The position numbers were made by a program, and so were the translations under genes. A stretch of 64,000 nt of DNA from Mycobacterium sp. IDR2000157661 (GTDB lineage Bacteria > Actinomycetota > Actinomycetes > Mycobacteriales > Mycobacteriaceae): contig NZ_CP081006.1 in the NCBI RefSeq assembly GCF_022317005.1, forward strand, positions 310,001-374,000, read 5' to 3'. Under the pieces are notes generated by a model that worked only from the letters and a program-made list of their open reading frames with translations, did no database searches and had not been told where the DNA came from. Positions 27,601 to 33,929 of the stretch are shown one piece after another (the stretch's first letter is position 1; the number at the start of each line of letters is the position of its first letter).

Positions 27601-28320
27601 GCCTATGTCACCAACCAGGGCACCAACTCGGTGTCGGTGCTCAACACCACCACCGCCACCCCCACCGTGATCGCCACCATTGCCCTGGGCGCCAACACCG
27701 CCCCCACCTCGGTGGTGCTCAGCCCCGACGGCAACCTGGCCTTCATCGCCAACAGCAACGACACCGTCACCGTCGTTGACACCGCCACCAACGCCGTGCT
27801 GCGCACCGTGCAGATCGACCCCAGCCCCGAAACCGGCACCCACATCCTGTCCTTCAACGCCGACGGCACCCGACTGTTCATCACCGACGCCGCCGACCGC
27901 GCACTGCGATCCATCTCGATCGGCACCGCGGGCAACCGCGCGCCGGTCGCCGGCACCCCCACCGTGGGCCAGCCCAACCCCAACACCGGCGCAGTCACCG
28001 GATCACTGAACTTCACCGACCCCGACGGCAACCCCCTGACCTACACCGTCCCCACCCAACCGGCCAGCGGCACCGTCACCGTCACCACCAACGGCACCTA
28101 CACCTACACCCCCACCCAAGCCGCCCGCGACGCCGCAGCCACCCCCCAAGGCGCCAAGACCGCCACCTTCACCGTCGTCGCCAGCGACGGGAAAGCCACC
28201 GCATCGGTCAACGTCACCGTCAACATCCTGCCCACACCAGCGACCAATAATCCGCCAGTCGCCGGCACCCCACCGTGGGCCAGCCCAACCCCAACACCGG
28301 CGCGGTCACCGGATCACTGA
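21670..28320 (+). CDS. Giant secreted multi-propeller protein 2, N-terminal part (frameshifted)
   Basis: This frame encodes 2216 residues and is a paralogue of the 7911-17927 product. A 35-40-residue N-terminal extension precedes an export signal (RHIGRTGALAVVLGIG ... PPASA) like that of giant 1. A Ser/Thr/Pro-rich region to about 300 and the conserved motif LMLALLGWARRQS (near 319) follow. Then one VCBS module and three seven-bladed YVTN propellers appear at 23083-23985, 24901-25798 and 27025-27922, separated by three and four VCBS modules. At 28268-28271 the frame is lost: the other copies have CCCCC in GGCACCCCCACC, and here there are only four C. The last 16 or so residues are therefore out of frame, and the true continuation is the overlapping frame from 28275. 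Corrected, the protein would have 3151 residues. The functional status is uncertain. Confidence 0.85.
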   Translation: MFEDRRVANRSTGGKHAANRFHAMLPPSDTSATRYARHIGRTGALAVVLGIGTALAIPELAFAPPASADTLSVDTSPSQSEVQEAGDGIPDSNAPAAATAPEPTSATSTVAEQAETSTAASATGSTAITETFRSGSSPEVTISHSGGATKVAGASPDVIGDPQDETEKLATPSSSDGTLTSDPTERPAGGSPIIEQAPPLSTPDQLPPAEDTRSRDRAEAHEAAISATSSTSHPTRVDAQRNDGVKIADESTSAVAAGPGRVTADAKASTTVQSDRVEVGRTEFTGPLASLDVISTAVSQILMAVGTGTLVDGPGVPGESPLMLALLGWARRQSQQSSAGELTPDLEAAVSAGLLSDPTVSPLTLAAVATTVTNSPVIEGTTVGAADPLTGLIEGVLTAADADGDSLTYSVSTQPASGSVTVNPDGTYSYTPTVAARLAAQQTSWTDTDSFTVSVSDGQHVVTTTVTVPVAPADLTVSGSTATTGATPQGVVVVGNRAYVANQGAHTVSVIDITTNTVVKTITAGYAPTGMAASPDNTKVYVTNGWSNTVSVIDTATNTVSATIGVGQGPVAAAVSPDGTRLYVTNLIGNTVSVINTTTRTVIATVAVGAYPNGVAVSPDGTRAYITNQYWNAVSVINTATNTVVATVAVGTNPSAVAVSATRAYVTNQGTNSVSVLNTTTATPTVIATIALGANTAPTSVVLSPDGNLAFIANSNDTVTVVDTATNAVLRTVQIDPSPETGTHILSFNADGTRLFITDAADRALRSISLVSTAVNNGAPVAGTPTVGQPNPNTGAVTGSLNFTDPDGNPLTYTVPTQPASGTVTVTTNGTYTYTPTQAARDAASLTPGPDSATFTVLANDGLSTSQVSVTVPILASNRAPVAGTPTVGQPNPNTGAVTGSLNFTDPDGNPLTYTVPTQPASGTVTVTTNGTYTYTPTQAARDAASLTPGPDSATFTVFASDGKATASVTVTVPVLAAATAPVAGTPTVSTPDPSTGTVTGSINVTDADGDPLTYSVSTQPASGSVTVNPDGTYSYTPTVAARLAAQQTSWTDTDSFTVSVSDGQHVVTTTVTVPVAPADLTVSGSTATTGATPQGVVVVGNRAYVANQGAHTVSVIDITTNSVVKTIAVGYAPTGMAASPDNTKVYVTNGWSNTVSVIDTATNTVSGTIGVGQGPVAAAVSPDGTRLYVTNLIGNSVSVINTTTRTVIATVAVGAYPNGVAVSPDGTRAYITNQYSNAVSVINTATNTVITTVAVGTNPSAVAVSATRAYVTNQGTNSVSVLNTTTATPTVIATIALGANTAPTSVVLSPDGNLAFIANSNDTVTVVDTATNAVLRTVQIDPSPETGTHILSFNADGTRLFITDAADRALRSISIGTAGNRAPVAGTPTVGQPNPNTGAVTGSLNFTDPDGNPLTYTVPTQPASGTVTVTTNGTYTYTPTQAARDAAATPQGAKTATFTVVANDGKATASVNVTVNILPTPATNNPPVAGTPTVGQPNPNTGAVTGSLNFTDPDGNPLTYTVPTQPASGTVTVTTNGTYTYTPTQAARDAASLTPGPDSATFTVLANDGLSTSQVSVTVPILASNRAPVAGTPTVGQPNPNTGAVTGSLNFTDPDGNPLTYTVPTQPASGTVTVTTNGTYTYTPTQAARDAASLTPGPDSATFTVFASDGKATASVTVTVPVLAAATAPVAGTPTVSAPNPSTGTVTGSINVTDADGDPLTYSVSTQPASGSVTVNPDGTYSYTPTVAARLAAQQTSSADTDSFTVSVSDGQHVVTTTVTVPVAPADLTVSGSTATTGATPQGVVVVGNRAYVANQGAHTVSVIDITTNTVVKTITAGYAPTGMAASPDNTKVYVTNGWSNTVSVIDTATNTVSATIGVGQGPVAAAVSPDGTRLYVTNLIGNTVSVINTTTRTVIATVAVGAYPNGVAVSPDGTRAYITNQYSNAVSVINTATNTVVATVAVGTNPSAVAVSATRAYVTNQGTNSVSVLNTTTATPTVIATIALGANTAPTSVVLSPDGNLAFIANSNDTVTVVDTATNAVLRTVQIDPSPETGTHILSFNADGTRLFITDAADRALRSISIGTAGNRAPVAGTPTVGQPNPNTGAVTGSLNFTDPDGNPLTYTVPTQPASGTVTVTTNGTYTYTPTQAARDAAATPQGAKTATFTVVASDGKATASVNVTVNILPTPATNNPPVAGTPPWASPTPTPARSPDH

Positions 28321-29757
28321 ACTTCACCGACCCCGACGGCAACCCCCTGACCTACACCGTCCCCACCCAACCGGCCAGCGGCACCGTCACCGTCACCACC
28401 AACGGCACCTACACCTACACCCCCACCCAAGCCGCCCGCGACGCCGCAGCCACCCCCCAAGGCGCCAAGACCGCCACCTTCACCGTCGTCGCCAGCGACG
28501 GGAAGGCCACCGCATCGGTCAACGTCACCGTCAACATCCTGCCCACACCTGGCATCAATACCGCACCGGTTGTCACCGGCGTGACCTACGGAGACGTAGA
28601 CCCTTCCACTGGCGCCATCACGGGCACGGTCAACGCGACCGACGCCAACGGCGATCAGCTGTCTTTCAGCCTGTCCGGCGCGCAACCAGCGGGCGGCACA
28701 CTGGTGGTGAGTTCCAACGGCGCCTTCACCTTCACGCCGAGCGCGTCGGCGCGGCTTGCCGCCGGGCTGACATCCGGGCCCGACACCGTCTCGTTCGCCG
28801 TCACCGTGACCGACGGCACGGCGACCACCACGACGAACGTCGCAGTTCCGATCTCGCCGGTGAACCTGACGAAACAGCCTTCGGCCACCACCGGGGACAG
28901 CCCGTATGGCGTCGCCGTAGTCGGCAACCGCGCCTACGTCGCGAATCAGGGCACCAACACCGTGTCGGTCATCGACATGGAAACCGGCGCAGTTCTGGGC
29001 GAGATTACCGTGGGCAGCGCACCGACGAACATGGTCGCAAGTCCTGACGGCACTCGGCTCTACGTCACAAACCGCTCGAGCAACTCGGTGTCGGTCATCA
29101 ACACGACCACCAATACCGTTGTGGGAGGGCAGATCGCAGTCGGTGCGACGCCCGAGTCGATCACCGTGAGCAGTGACGGCACCCGTCTGTACGTCGCCAA
29201 TTTTGGCAGCCACACCGTGTCCGTGATCAACACGACGCTGACGACACCCGCGGTCGTGGCCACCGTCGCGGTCGGGTACAACCCGCGGGGAATCGCTTTC
29301 GCACAGACCGTGAACGGCCCGCGAGTTTATGTCGCCAACCAGACCAGTAGTTCGGTGTCGGTGATCAATGCGAGCACCAATCAGATTGTCGGTGGCCAGA
29401 TCACCGTCGGCTCCACTCCGCTACAAGTGGCGGTCAGTTCGGACGGCACCCGTGCCTACGTGACGAACTACTGGTCGAGCTCGGTATCGGTGATCGACAC
29501 CGCAACCAACAGTGTGAACGCCACGATCACCGTTGCCGCCTACCCTGTGGGTGTTGCGCTGAGCGCCGACGGCAGTGTGCTCTATGTCGCCAGCAATTTC
29601 GATGAGATCACCGTAGTCAACACCCAAACGCGCACCACGATCACGACGATTCAGCTCGACAGCAGCCCCGAGTACAACTTCCACATGGTCGCTGTCGCTC
29701 CTGATGGCAGCCTGGCGGTGACTGACCTCTCCGACAGTCAGCTACGGATCATTGACT
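23083..29757 (+). repeat. Propeller/VCBS repeat array in giant gene 2
   Basis: Propeller-coding units recur at offsets of 1818 bp (23138 versus 24956) and 2124 bp (24956 versus 27080); the difference of 306 bp is one VCBS module. The first three units are nearly identical at the DNA level. The fourth (about 28855-29757) is clearly diverged (for example ETGAVLGEITVG and NTVVGGQIAVG). Each propeller has seven YVTN blades with a blade 5 that lacks the usual SPDG turn (AVSATRA). Confidence 0.9.
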
Positions 29758-31124
29758 ACACCCGCGGACAGACGGTCACGGTGTCGACCAATCAGCCGAA
29801 TTCGACTACCGGGGTGGTGACCGGACAGGTAGCGGCCGATCCCGACGACGGCACCCTGACCTACACCACTACCACTCCGGGCTACGGCACGGTGGTGGTC
29901 AACACCAACGGAACGTTCACCTACACGCCCAGCACCGTCGGTCGCCAGGTTGCCAGGATCACGCCCGGCGAGGACACCGACTCGTTCAGTGTCACCGTCA
30001 CGAACGGCAAGGGCGCATCGCAGACGGTGCAGGTGACCGTAACCCTGGTTCCCGTCGACGTCACGGGAGCAGACACCACGGCGGCGCTGCAAGCGGTGCT
30101 GAACAATCTCAAGACCGGCGACACACTGACACTCGCCCCCGGCACCTATCGGTACAGCAATCTCCTGCGCGTGAACGCTTCGGGAGTAACGATCGACGGC
30201 AACGGCGCAATGCTGTACGCAACCAACCCTGCGTTGGCGTCTTTCCAGATCCTCGGCAACAATGTGACGCTTAAGAACCTGAACCTGCATGCGCCCGTTG
30301 GAGCTTCGCGTCAGGACGGCACTAATCAGAGCCGATTGCTGTTCGGTGGCACCGGCAATGTCATCAGTGACGTCAATGTGGTAGGCAGCGCTTCGGCGGG
30401 CATCTACATCGTTGGCGCGAAGAACTTCCGAGTCGAGCGAGTGACAGTCTCCGATACCGCCGCCGACGGCATACAGATCACCGGCGGCTCCAGCAACGGC
30501 CAGCTCAACAACGCGACGGTCTCACGCACCGGTGACGACTCCATCGCGGTGGTGTCGTACAACTACGATTCCGGGCCGGTCACCGACATCGTCATCAACA
30601 ACGCGACGGTGATCGACAATCTCCAGGCCCGTGGAATCGCAGTCGTCGGTGGCGAGAGGATCACCATCAACAACTTCACGGTCAACGGCTCGAGCCAGGC
30701 GGGGCTGTTCATCGGTTCACAAGGCGGCTTGTTCAACACCCGGGCAACCAAGGACATCACCGTCAACGGCGGCACCATCAGCCGCTCGAACACGGCGACG
30801 TTCTTCCCGTTCGGCGCCATCATGGTGCTGAGCCAGAATCCCGGTGTCGAAGTCTCGAATGTGACGATTCGCAACGTCACCATCAATCAACCGACGTTGG
30901 GTCAGACCCACAACATCACCGTGGCGACCGCGGGCAATGCACTCACCTGGGATCAAGCCTTGGCGGCCACTCCACAGGGCACTCTGTCGAACATCACTTT
31001 CGAGAACATCGCGATAGTGGAATTATTCGAGCTTCCGGTGTTCTTCTCCAATGCACAGGGAACCTACACCGCGACCGGTTTCACGATGAATGGTCGACCC
31101 ATCACGATCAACACGACGGCCTGA
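28275..31124 (+). CDS. Giant protein 2, C-terminal part: VCBS modules, diverged propeller, right-handed beta-helix
   Basis: This frame (949 codons from GTG 28275) continues giant protein 2 after the C-tract deletion. It contains the rest of a VCBS module, another module, a fourth and more diverged YVTN propeller (about 28855-29757), and a further VCBS module. A C-terminal domain (about 30060-31121) follows with the look of a right-handed parallel beta-helix. It starts TTAALQAVLNNLKTGDTLTLAPGTY, then regular short repeats such as GVTIDGNGAML, NVTLKNLNLHAP, FRVERVTVSDTAADGIQI, DIVINNATV and ITINNFTVNGS. Such helices occur in pectate lyases, polysaccharide lyases and epimerases, so a glycan-binding or glycan-cleaving role is inferred. 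Without an in-frame signal it would not be exported alone. It converges with the DUF3499 gene, 18 bp away. Confidence 0.82.
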   Translation: MGQPNPNTGAVTGSLNFTDPDGNPLTYTVPTQPASGTVTVTTNGTYTYTPTQAARDAAATPQGAKTATFTVVASDGKATASVNVTVNILPTPGINTAPVVTGVTYGDVDPSTGAITGTVNATDANGDQLSFSLSGAQPAGGTLVVSSNGAFTFTPSASARLAAGLTSGPDTVSFAVTVTDGTATTTTNVAVPISPVNLTKQPSATTGDSPYGVAVVGNRAYVANQGTNTVSVIDMETGAVLGEITVGSAPTNMVASPDGTRLYVTNRSSNSVSVINTTTNTVVGGQIAVGATPESITVSSDGTRLYVANFGSHTVSVINTTLTTPAVVATVAVGYNPRGIAFAQTVNGPRVYVANQTSSSVSVINASTNQIVGGQITVGSTPLQVAVSSDGTRAYVTNYWSSSVSVIDTATNSVNATITVAAYPVGVALSADGSVLYVASNFDEITVVNTQTRTTITTIQLDSSPEYNFHMVAVAPDGSLAVTDLSDSQLRIIDYTRGQTVTVSTNQPNSTTGVVTGQVAADPDDGTLTYTTTTPGYGTVVVNTNGTFTYTPSTVGRQVARITPGEDTDSFSVTVTNGKGASQTVQVTVTLVPVDVTGADTTAALQAVLNNLKTGDTLTLAPGTYRYSNLLRVNASGVTIDGNGAMLYATNPALASFQILGNNVTLKNLNLHAPVGASRQDGTNQSRLLFGGTGNVISDVNVVGSASAGIYIVGAKNFRVERVTVSDTAADGIQITGGSSNGQLNNATVSRTGDDSIAVVSYNYDSGPVTDIVINNATVIDNLQARGIAVVGGERITINNFTVNGSSQAGLFIGSQGGLFNTRATKDITVNGGTISRSNTATFFPFGAIMVLSQNPGVEVSNVTIRNVTINQPTLGQTHNITVATAGNALTWDQALAATPQGTLSNITFENIAIVELFELPVFFSNAQGTYTATGFTMNGRPITINTTA

Positions 31125-31142
31125 TCGCACCTCAGCCGGCAC

Positions 31143-31562
31143 CTACTCTGCGGGGTCCGGCAACACCCGCAGATGGCCCCGCCGACGCCCATTGGACTCC
31201 GACCGCCTGGCTGGCGGCGCTATCAGCGCACCGCCGGGTGTACCGGTCAAAGGATCGGAGAACCCCGCCGCCACGCCGTTGATCGACGGGGCGTGGTCGC
31301 GGGCCTCACGCACGGCGTCGGCCAGCGCAACGAGATCATCCTCGTCCGGATGTGACGGCAGCGGACCCGCATGGCGAACCAGTTCCCACCCTCGAGGCGC
31401 GGTTACGCGGCCGGCGTGGATCACGCACAGGTCCCAAGAATGCGGCTCGGAGACCGTGGCCAGGGGGCCCACCACGGCTGTCGAGTCGGCGTAGACGAAG
31501 GTCAGCGTCGCGACCGCATAGTGGGGACACCCGGGCCGGCAGCAGCGACGGGGTACGTTCAC
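31143..31562 (-). CDS. DUF3499 protein (Rv3258c-like)
   Basis: A conserved actinobacterial protein of unknown function with the DUF3499 pattern. An N-terminal Cys cluster (RRCCRPGCPHYAVATLTF) and a later LCVIHAGR give a zinc-ribbon-like set of Cys/His. A TFVYADSTAVVGPL strand region, a helix with DEDDLVALADAVREA, and a proline-rich then basic tail follow. GTG 31562 places the Cys cluster at the N-terminus; the frame is open to 31634, which is an alternative. It is the direct neighbour of the phosphomannomutase gene in M. tuberculosis (Rv3257c-Rv3258c), so the roughly 23 kb to its left is an insertion relative to that genome. Confidence 0.85.
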   Translation of the reverse strand: MNVPRRCCRPGCPHYAVATLTFVYADSTAVVGPLATVSEPHSWDLCVIHAGRVTAPRGWELVRHAGPLPSHPDEDDLVALADAVREARDHAPSINGVAAGFSDPLTGTPGGALIAPPARRSESNGRRRGHLRVLPDPAE

Positions 31563-31650
31563 GATCGAGAGGTTATCGTGCGCAAACGCCGCCAGCCGCC
31601 GGACACGCGCAGTCAGCGGGCGGCCGATCTCCAACCGTTACCCTCCTAGC

Positions 31651-32115
31651 GTGGCCAAGAGGGGATACCGACATTCGCGCCGCGGCCGCGACATGCGCGG
31701 GCCGCTGCTACCCCCGACGGTGCCGGGCTGGCGAAGCCGCGCCGAGCGATTCGACATGGCTGTACTGGAAGCCTATGAGCCGATCGAGCGACGCTGGCAG
31801 GACCGCCTGAAGTCGCTAGATGTCGCGGTCGACGAGATTCCCCGGATCTCGCCGAAGGATCCGCAGAGTGTGCAGTGGCCGCCTGAGGTGATAGCCGATG
31901 GGCCGATCGCCCTGGCCCGGCTGATACCGGCGGGAGTGGATGTCCGCGGAAACACCACGCGGGCTCGAATTGTATTGTTCCGCAAGCCAATCGAACGACG
32001 TGCAAAGGACACCGTCGAGCTCGAAGAGCTGTTGCACGAGATTCTGGTGGCTCAGGTGGCCACGTATCTGGGCGTCGAACCGTCGGTCATCGACCCGACG
32101 ATCGATGACGAGTAG
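31651..32115 (+). CDS. Metallopeptidase-like DUF1025 family protein (Rv3259-like)
   Basis: A small conserved protein, 154 aa from GTG 31651 or 140 aa from ATG 31693 (MRGPLLPPTVPGWRSR). The second start gives about the length of Rv3259 and may be the true one. The sequence contains VAVDEIPRI, VIADGPIALARLIPAG, a KPIERRAKD segment, and ELLHEILVAQVATYLG. In zincin-like relatives the last segment carries HExxH; here it reads HEILV, so the second histidine is absent and catalysis is doubtful. It diverges from DUF3499 and lies next to whiB2, the same order as in M. tuberculosis. Confidence 0.82.
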   Translation: MAKRGYRHSRRGRDMRGPLLPPTVPGWRSRAERFDMAVLEAYEPIERRWQDRLKSLDVAVDEIPRISPKDPQSVQWPPEVIADGPIALARLIPAGVDVRGNTTRARIVLFRKPIERRAKDTVELEELLHEILVAQVATYLGVEPSVIDPTIDDE

Positions 32116-32125
32116 ATCCGTCGGC

Positions 32126-32521
32126 TCAGATGATCCCGCGCTTGAGGCGGCGGCGTTCCCGTTCCGAGAGCCCGCCCCAGATGCCGAAGCGTTCATCATG
32201 CGCAAGGGCGTATTCCAGGCACGCGTCGCGCACCTCGCAGCCCTGGCAGATGCGCTTGGCCTCGCGGGTCGAGCCACCCTTCTCGGGGAAGAACGCCTCT
32301 GGGTCGGTCTGCGCGCACAACGCGCGTTCCTGCCAGAGGTCGTCCTCCGGGGTAATTGCCGGCGCCACATCAATCGGATCAGGCACCAGACTCAACTGGG
32401 GACGCCGCGGCGTCTCGATCGGTGCCGTTCCGGAATTGGTGTGCGGCGCGCTGTCCACTGAGCCGCCGAATCCGCTGTCGAACCGAATGATGCGATCGAA
32501 ATCGTGATGCTCAAAAGACAT
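32126..32521 (-). CDS. whiB2: WhiB-family iron-sulfur regulator WhiB2 (WhmD)
   Basis: 131 residues from ATG 32521, which has a strong ribosome binding site (GAGGAGG) just upstream; the longer frame is not used. The four cluster ligands are Cys69, Cys92, Cys95 and Cys101 (CxxC in RICQGCEVRDAC), followed by the GIWGG turn (113-117) and a basic tail (ERRRLKRG) for DNA or sigma-factor contacts. WhiB2/WhmD is known in mycobacteria to be needed for septation and cell division, binding the primary sigma factor. It diverges from fbiA across 409 bp that contains a 24-bp repeat array. Position equals Rv3260c. Confidence 0.95.
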   Translation of the reverse strand: MSFEHHDFDRIIRFDSGFGGSVDSAPHTNSGTAPIETPRRPQLSLVPDPIDVAPAITPEDDLWQERALCAQTDPEAFFPEKGGSTREAKRICQGCEVRDACLEYALAHDERFGIWGGLSERERRRLKRGII

Positions 32522-32930
32522 TTTCCGCCTCCTCACCTGGTTTCGTAGATCCCCTATTAGGCCTACACAGCACAGACGTGAGGCCAACTCAATTCGAACA
32601 AGTGATCGAATCTCGGTCTGCGGCACCGAAACCGGATGGCCTACCGGGAATGACACTGCTGTGATTACACACGCGTTAGCTGCTGTGGTCAAGCGCTAGA
32701 ACAGGAATTCATACCATTCCGTGATCCGGAATCGGCGAGTCGTCGTATCGGCGTGTCTGTCACACCCGTGCTGCCCGTCCGCCGCCGCTCCAGACTGACC
32801 GCCGCTCGCCGCTCCTGCCTGCCCGCCCGGCCGCCGCTCCTGCCTGACCGCCGCTCGCCGCTCCTGCCTGACCGCGGCTCGCCGCTCCTGGCTGACCGCG
32901 GCTCGCCGCGACGGCCTACGCTCGGTCGAT
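32522..32930. other. Intergenic region between whiB2 and fbiA
   Basis: This region contains the whiB2 leader (about 32522-32690, relatively AT-rich) and a GC-rich tandem repeat array just before fbiA. The open frames across the array are low-complexity Arg/Ala-rich artefacts of the repeat. No RNA gene was recognised. Confidence 0.6.
32781..32909. repeat. 24-bp minisatellite upstream of fbiA
   Basis: About five copies of a unit close to GCCGCTCGCCGCTCCTGCCTGACC lie end to end: 32801-32824, 32825-32849 (25 bp), 32850-32873 and 32874-32897, with partial units on each side. The array stops about 20 bp before the fbiA start codon, so it lies in the promoter or leader. Copy number could vary between strains. 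Confidence 0.85.
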
Positions 32931-33929
32931 GTGAAGGTCACCGTTCTTGTCGGCGGCGTCGGCGGCGCACGCTTCCTCCTCGGGGTGCAACACCTGCTGG
33001 GGCTGGGGCAGTTTGGCGTTGGTGGTGCCGGCGAGCATGAAGTGACTGCTGTGGTGAATGTGGGCGACGACGCATGGATGTTCGGCGTACGGATCTGCCC
33101 GGACCTCGACACCTGCATGTACACCCTCGGCGGCGGAATCGATCCGGAGCGGGGGTGGGGCCATCGCAACGAAACCTGGCACGCCAAAGAGGAACTCGCG
33201 GCGTACGGCGTGCAACCCGACTGGTTCGGCCTCGGCGACCGTGACCTCGCCACCCACCTGGTGCGCACCCAGATGCTGCGCGCGGGCTATCCCCTCTCGC
33301 AGGTGACCGAGGCGCTCTGCAAGCGGTGGTCGCCGGGTGCGCGACTGCTGCCGGCCAGTGACGACCGCAGCGAAACCCACGTCGTCATCACCGATCCCGG
33401 ACCCGGTGAGCATGCCGGACACCAGCGCGCCATCCACTTCCAGGAATGGTGGGTGCGCTACCGCGCCCAGGTCCCGACGCACAGCTTCGCGTTCGTGGGG
33501 GCGGAGAAGGCAACGGCCGGGCCCGGCGTCGCCGAGGCCATCGACACCGCCGACGTAGTGCTGCTGGCTCCGTCCAACCCCGTTGTCAGCATCGGCGCCA
33601 TACTCGCCGTGCCCGGCATGCGGGCCGCGTTGCGCTCCACACCAGCCCCGGTGATCGGCTACTCCCCGATCATCGGCGGAAAGCCGTTGCGCGGCATGGC
33701 CGACGAGTGCCTGTCGGTGATCGGCGTCGAGAGCACCTCGGAGGCGGTCGGCAGGCACTACGGTGCGCGCTCGGGCACCGGCATCCTCGACGGCTGGCTG
33801 GTGCACGAGAACGACCACGCCGAGATCGACGGGGTGGAGGTCCGATCGGTGCCGTTGTTGATGACCGAGCCCGCGCTCACCGCGCACATGGTGCGCACGG
33901 GACTCGAACTCGGCGGGGTCAAGCCATGA
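32931..33929 (+). CDS. fbiA: Coenzyme F420 biosynthesis phospho-(enol)pyruvate/lactate transferase FbiA
   Basis: FbiA (332 aa, CofD family) transfers the phospho-(enol)pyruvate or phospholactate group from the activated guanosine precursor to Fo, the first step to F420 proper. The N-terminus [18 protein letters not shown] carries the GG-GG-AR motif of the family; WNVGDD-like [16 protein letters not shown] and [12 protein letters not shown] are further conserved segments. GTG 32931 is the start. The stop overlaps the fbiB start (ATGA), indicating translational coupling. Same order as Rv3261-Rv3262. Confidence 0.96.
   Translation: MKVTVLVGGVGGARFLLGVQHLLGLGQFGVGGAGEHEVTAVVNVGDDAWMFGVRICPDLDTCMYTLGGGIDPERGWGHRNETWHAKEELAAYGVQPDWFGLGDRDLATHLVRTQMLRAGYPLSQVTEALCKRWSPGARLLPASDDRSETHVVITDPGPGEHAGHQRAIHFQEWWVRYRAQVPTHSFAFVGAEKATAGPGVAEAIDTADVVLLAPSNPVVSIGAILAVPGMRAALRSTPAPVIGYSPIIGGKPLRGMADECLSVIGVESTSEAVGRHYGARSGTGILDGWLVHENDHAEIDGVEVRSVPLLMTEPALTAHMVRTGLELGGVKP

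Noticed and set aside
7911..31124. PE_PGRS or PPE proteins
   Set aside because: The giants have Sec-type signals and YVTN/VCBS repeats, not PE/PPE N-termini or Gly-Gly-Ala repeats.
28275..31124. Programmed ribosomal frameshift as the preferred explanation for the two frames of giant gene 2
   Set aside because: There is no typical slippery heptamer with a stimulatory structure visible. The simple loss of one C from a five-C tract seen in all sibling copies explains it.
32781..32909. CRISPR array
   Set aside because: The 24-bp units are contiguous without unique spacers, and no cas genes are present.
32696..33268. Minus-strand open frame with Arg/Gln/Ala-rich octapeptide repeats
   Set aside because: The repeats are the 24-bp minisatellite read as codons, and the rest is antisense to fbiA.
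33446..33925. Upstream extension of fbiB within fbiA
   Set aside because: It is an out-of-frame reading of fbiA; the ATG at 33926 in the stop overlap gives the known FbiB start.
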